NCBI RefSeq assembly: GCF_004210375.1 | Contig: NC_134831.1 | Location: forward strand, 4,836,001-4,900,000 | DNA: 64,000 bases | Direction: 5' to 3' | Origin: Tachypleus tridentatus | Taxonomy: Eukaryota; Arthropoda; Merostomata; Xiphosura; Limulidae | In this document: one piece after another, positions 59,578-64,000 of the stretch | How positions within the stretch are numbered: position 1 is the stretch's first letter | Layout of the letters: the number at the start of each line of letters is the position of its first letter | Program-made: the position numbers and the translations under genes | The notes under the pieces: generated by a model | What the model was told of the DNA's origin: nothing | Databases searched by the model: none | The model's input: the letters and a program-made list of their open reading frames with translations, nothing else

Positions 59578-59700
59578 GTGTAGTTGTTTTCTTATAGCAA
59601 AGCCACATCAAGCTCTCTGCTGGATCCATTCGAAGGGAATCGAACCCTTTCATTTTAGCGTTGCAATACTGAAGACTTACCACTGTTCCACTAGGGGACT
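59578..59700 (-). mobile_element. SINE F2
   Basis: TTCTTATAGCAAAGCCACAT, GGGAATCGAACCCTTTCATT, TTAGCGTTGCAATACTGAAG, TGTTCCACTAGGGGAC. Confidence 0.85.
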
Positions 59701-59989
59701 ATAGTGTGTTATAGAGCTGTGTTGTTTCAGTACAACTATGTTCATTTTTAAGCCAGGTTATTACATAATGTCTGTTCATCGCAGGTATCTAAACTCGTAT
59801 CTAAACTCATTTTTAGAGTCAAAATCCTTCACACTTACAGCTGTGCTTGTGGAGGAGGCTTTTCGATAGGAAGGTTATTTCAAAACATAGGGGTAGAAAC
59901 ACGTAATTTTAATAATAACTTTACAATCTGAATGTACCTAGTATGTTGAATATATACTTCTGAGTTTGTTACAAATTGAAATTGTTCTA
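59701..59989. other. No gene seen
   Basis: Nothing recognised. Confidence 0.4.
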
Positions 59990-60250
59990 TTTGTTATTGC
60001 TATACAAAATTGCACGAGAACTACGTGGGGTAGCTGTTCCTAGTTTAGCACGTGAAAATTAAAACGATGGGAGCTAGACATTACCACTCACTGCTAACGC
60101 TTCGGTTACTCTTTTACCAACGAATGGTGAGTTTGCTCATAACTTTATAACGTCCCCTCGACTGAAAGATCAAGCATAATTGGTGGGATGGGATTCGAAC
60201 CCGCGACCCTCAATTTGCGAGTTGAGTATCCTAAAAATCTGGCCCCGCTC
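59990..60250 (-). mobile_element. SINE F1, diverged
   Basis: ACAAAATTGCACGAGAACTA, GGTTACTCTTTTACCAACGA, GGGATTCGAACCCGCGACCC. Confidence 0.82.
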
Positions 60251-60403
60251 GACCCCGCTAAATAGGAAACACATAATTAAATACATAGTGTCACCCTTCA
60301 AGCAATTTTAAAAATACACCATTTTAGACCAATTTAGGGTAATAGATGTGGATTTTCGCTTGGACAATTTTCACGCTCAAGATACCTCTCTCTCTCCATA
60401 TCG

Positions 60404-60677
60404 TAGTCCCAGCATGACCAGGTGGTTAAGGCACTCGATTTGTAATCTGAGGGTCGCGGTTTGAATCCCCATCACACCAAACATGCTCGCCATTTCAGTC
60501 GTGGGGGCGTTATAATGTGATGGTCAATCCCACTATTCATTGGTAAAAGAGTAGTCCAAGAGTTGGCGGTGAGTGGTAATGACTAGCTGCCTGCGCTCTA
60601 GCCTTACACTGCTAAATTATGAATGGTTAGCGCAGATAGCCCTCGTGTAGCTTTGCGCGAAATTCGAAAACCAAACT
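60404..60677 (+). mobile_element. SINE F1, full length
   Basis: AGTCCCAGCATGACCAGGTG, CTCGATTTGTAATCTGAGGG, tail GTAGCTTTGCGCGAAATTCG. Target duplication TCTCCATATCG at 60393-60403 and 60678-60688. Confidence 0.93.
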
Positions 60678-60688
60678 TCTCCATATCG

Positions 60689-61914
60689 CGTAGATTTTTC
60701 GCGTCTTGAAATTTCACATGTAATTGGATGACAAAGAAAAACAAACAACCAAATGCATGACAGTTTAATGAAGCTAACTTCAATAATCTGTTTTAAATGT
60801 TTATAGTTCGTTTAGAAAGGATTTAAAAAACACCTTCGTTTACTTTCATGTTGTGTTCAGTCACTGTAGATGGATGATAGGAGTAAACTTAATCAAATAG
60901 AAAATTTCAAACAGTTTTCCTTTCGTGACATTAAGCCATATTCACTCATTGCATTGGTTGTAAAAGTTGTATTAAATATTATTGGAACGCTTAGAAAATT
61001 GCTTGTGTGGTGCGTTTTTTTTTTTTTAATTTTACCTTTCGGCTGTTGGAAACACAAGTAGATGCATTATTAAAAAGTGTGAAATTCACGTCCTAGTCTT
61101 TCTGGACCAATATAATATTTTTAAAAGCTTACATCGGTTACGGCTGGAAGACACCGTGTTATAAAAAAACGGTCATTTTATTTCGTAGTGAAGGGGAGAA
61201 TTTCTTAGTTCAATATTCAAAGTGTGCATGAAAATGTTGTTACTTACGTTTGCCTATAGGTGTCAGGACCAGCGCTAATTTTTATTTTGTAATTTATTGA
61301 TATTTTTTGTACTTTAGCGGTATAATGATGTTAGACAAAATTAGGTTGTATTATTTGATAACGGGAAGTCACGTGACCCATGACGTCGCAATTCCATGAG
61401 GGTACTGACGAACTGCGGATAGTCGTACAGAATGTTTCCAGATTGGGCGTCAGAATTTGTAATTGGTCGACGCCGGCTGTTTCAGCGTGCAAGAAATAAC
61501 CTGCTGGTCTTCATTAACAGGAACGATAATGGAACTACTAAACGTGAATGTTAATTAGGAATAAATTTATGGGAAGAGTCAATACGCAAACATGAATTAT
61601 GTTTAATAAGTAGGAACATTGAAGTCATGTAAAACCTTCGACAAAGCATGTGTGGTTTTAACTCATCCCAACGCAGTGTAAAGAAAGGACAATTTTATAA
61701 GACTAATCCAGAGTAAAATGTGTATTAATCAAGTAAAACGATTTCTAATTTGTCCGTTTTAATTAAATTTGAAGTATTGTTTTCTTATTTTCTGAATACA
61801 AAAAATTAAACATAGATATATAACCCCTCCCCCAAATTACCGTTAAAAGTTTAGGTAAAGTTTAAAAAGAATTCAACTTCAAACCCTAATTAGGGATCGC
61901 GCTCTTTAGATTAT
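60689..61914. other. No gene seen; a CpG- and motif-rich patch
   Basis: 61361-61560 is richer in CpG than its surroundings and contains TCACGTGA (61369-61376) and TGACGTCG (61381-61388). The rest is AT-rich. Confidence 0.5.
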
Positions 61915-62515
61915 AAAAGTGCTCAAACTTATGAGTCGTTCCAATAGAAACTAATAACAATAAGAAACAACGTGGTGAGATAAAATGTGCCATAGAACGT
62001 AGAAAAGTGCTCAAACTTCTGAGTCGTTCCAATAGAAATGAATAACAATAAGAAACAACGTGGTGAGATAAAATGTGTCATAGAACGTAGAAAAGTGCTC
62101 AAACTTCTGAGTCGTTCCAATAGAAATGAATAACAATAAGGAACAACGTGGTGAGATAAAATGTGTCATAGAACGTAGAAAAGTGCTCAAACTTCTGAGT
62201 CGTTCCTATAGAAACGAATAACAATAAGGAACAACGTGGTGAGATAAAATGTGCCATAGAACGTAGAAAAGTGCTCAAACTTCTGAGTCGTTCCAATAGA
62301 AATGAATAACAATAAGAAACAACGTGGTGAGATAAAATGTGTCATAGAACGTAGAAAAGTGCTCAAACTTCTGAGTCGTTCCTATAGAAACGAATAACAA
62401 TAAGGAACAACGTGGTGAGATAAAATGTGCCATAGAACGTAGAAAAGTGCTCAAACTTCTTAGTCGTTCCTATAGAAACGAATAACAATAAGGAACAACG
62501 TGGTGGGATAAGGTG
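61915..62515. repeat. 88-bp minisatellite, about 7 copies
   Basis: GCTCAAACTTCTGAGTCGTT recurs every 88 bases (61921, 62009, 62097 and on), with CAATAAGAAACAACGTGGTG and CATAGAACGTAGAAAAGT. Two or three unit variants (AATAGAAATG/TATAGAAACG; AAGAAAC/AAGGAAC) recur in a mixed order. Confidence 0.96.
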
Positions 62516-63245
62516 TCATAAAATGTACAAAACCACACCATCACTTTGCAGCATTTTCTATATATGTGTTTGCAGTTTTCGCCCCACACAACATGCCATC
62601 ATTGAAGCTCTATATGTCGCCTCATTCCTTTCCCTCAATATTTGAATCGATATTCGATTTATATTCATGTATTGGCAAGCATGTAGGACGTCACAACAGC
62701 TGCCACATACCTTTACACAATTTCCTTAGGTCAGTGACCAGTGCCCTCTATTCGACGTCAAAATAATCATGCCTGAAGATTGTTCCGTTCAGCGGATGAG
62801 ACCACACCGGCTTTTCTTTTTCTCACTCGTGAGACTGTCCGTGCCACATTTTCATAGAAAATCTCTTCTGTACACATTAAAATGCTATCTTTACTCTAAA
62901 ATAGCCAATTTAATCTCTGCTAACAACAGGTCGCCATGTTTGTTAATGATGTATTTGATGATCACGCATGCGTTAAGCGTGATTACACTTATTTTGACAA
63001 AAACAGTGTGGATACCGTTATTCTTGTACTTGTCCTGACCAGAAAGTACATGAAACATTTTCTTATGGTCTCAGCGACAATTGGTAATAAAACACCGATC
63101 CTCGTCCTACTTTCTTTAAACAAAATCACAAGTTAAATTTAGAGACGAGGGGAATGTTGCGGGTTGTAACTCACCAATATATGTTATATTCTTTAGTCGT
63201 TCTGTATTTGTGTATCAAGATTCGAACCACTTTCAACTTTGCTTC
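62516..63245. other. No gene identified
   Basis: Several overlapping plus-strand frames of 66-89 codons (62566-63136) share the same bases in different frames; none shows a recognisable domain or clean splice sites in phase. Confidence 0.45.
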
Positions 63246-63290
63246 CTCCTCCAGTGGCACAGCAATATGTTTACAGACTTACAACAATAG
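63246..63290 (+). mobile_element. SINE F3, head fragment
   Basis: CCTCCAGTGGCACAGCAATA and TTTACAGACTTACAACAATA match the F3 head; the rest is absent. Confidence 0.65.
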
Positions 63291-63491
63291 AGTTTATCTC
63301 TTTCTCTCTCTCTCTCGTTTTTTGGGTATACATGTGTGTACCCAGGGGTCAAGTGCACTTGACCTCTTACTCCTTCCTTTTCTTTGTTTGTCTGAACTGT
63401 TTAGCATATTAATAATTACTACATGAGGGCCAGAGTAACCCGCATTTACTCAGGCCCCGATCAGAGCAATCGATAGAATTTGTTTTATTTG

Positions 63492-63902
63492 TTTTTTAAT
63501 TTCGGCAAAGCTTGTTTGTTTGTTTGTTTTTGAATTAAGAACAAAGCTACACAATGGGCTATCTGTGCTCTGCTCACCACGGGTATCGAAACCTGGTTTT
63601 TAGCGTTGTAAGTCCGCAGACATACCGCCGAGCCACTGGGGGGATTCGGCAAAGCTACTCGAGGGCTATCTGCGTTAGCCATCCCTAATTTAGCAGCGTA
63701 AGACTAAAGGGAAGAGGCAGCTAGTCATCACCACCAACCGTCAACTTTTGGGCTACTCTTTTACTAACGAATCGTGGAGTTTACCGTCACATTATAATGC
63801 TCCCATGGCTGAAAGGGTGAGCATGTTTTGTGCGATGGGGGTTTAAACCCGGACTTTCATATTACGAGTCAAGCGCCTTAACCACCAAGCCATGCCGGGC
63901 CC
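63492..63902 (-). mobile_element. SINE F1, split by an F3 insertion
   Basis: The F1 tail (63492-63512) and the rest (63657-63902) flank an F3 SINE. Body CTTTTACTAACGAATCGTGG, head CAAGCCATGCCGGGCCC. Confidence 0.92.
63513..63644 (-). mobile_element. SINE F3 nested in the F1 tail
   Basis: TTTTTGAATTAAGAACAAAG to CCGAGCCACTGGGGGGA. Exact 12-base target duplication TTCGGCAAAGCT at 63501-63512 and 63645-63656. Confidence 0.94.
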
Positions 63903-63912
63903 AACGATAGAG

Positions 63913-64000
63913 TGTGTGTATGTTTTCTTATAGCAAAGCCACATCGCGCTGTATGCCGAGTGTACCGAGAGAAATTGAGCCCCTGATTTTAGCACTGTAA
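63913..64000 (-). mobile_element. SINE F2, cut by window end
   Basis: TTTTCTTATAGCAAAGCCAC, then ATTGAGCCCCTGATTTTAGC, and the window ends within the element. Confidence 0.85.

Noticed and set aside
62566..63136. Overlapping plus-strand frames as coding exons
   Set aside because: They overlap in different frames, lack domains and have no in-phase splice sites.

Overview
This is a eukaryotic, AT-rich window with spliced genes, long introns, many tRNA-derived SINEs, minisatellites and DNA-transposon relics. Nothing in it looks bacterial or viral. It fits an arthropod genome. The commonest SINE (head GGCCCGGCATGGCCAGG, tail ending CAAAACAAACAAAC) matches what I remember of horseshoe crab (Xiphosura) DNA, but that attribution rests on memory and no search was run. 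All statements come from reading the sequence by eye.

Gene 1 (+ strand, 1698-18780) is the 3' half of a receptor-type guanylyl cyclase of the natriuretic-peptide-receptor-like kind. Eight exons join in compatible phases into 388 residues plus a stop. They encode the C-lobe of the kinase-homology domain, the dimerisation helix, a complete catalytic domain with its metal-, guanine- and transition-state-binding residues, and a short C-terminal tail. The extracellular domain, membrane segment and kinase N-lobe must lie upstream of the window. Its introns hold four tandem arrays (51 bp, 37 bp, 51 bp and about 47 bp units), a mariner deletion derivative and several SINEs.

Gene 2 (- strand, exons 48659-48558, 46788-46651 and 43905-43667) is the 3' end of a four-transmembrane protein of the PMP22/claudin/CACNG-like type. 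The exons join perfectly in phase 1. The 5' exon(s) with the first membrane segment were not found and probably lie beyond 48.7 kb or outside the window.

The rest (18.8-43.6 kb and 48.7-64 kb) has no recognisable host coding sequence. It is a repeat landscape: about 35 copies of the main SINE (F1), about 10 of a second family (F2) and about 15 of a third (F3), all sharing one 3' tail core; minisatellites with 19- to 109-bp units; the 3' end of a Tc1-like transposon at the left edge; a decayed Tc1-like relic near 36.7 kb; and two mariner copies (3876-4780 and 48820-49727) carrying the same internal deletion.

No clear new biological system was found. The points most worth a second look are the tail core shared by three SINE families, two SINE copies sharing about 120 bp of non-SINE 3' flank, nested SINE insertions with exact target duplications, SINEs sitting next to splice donors, a 451-codon open frame through a 51-bp minisatellite, a fold-back with hammerhead-like sequence at 11.34-11.46 kb, and the twin mariner deletion derivatives.
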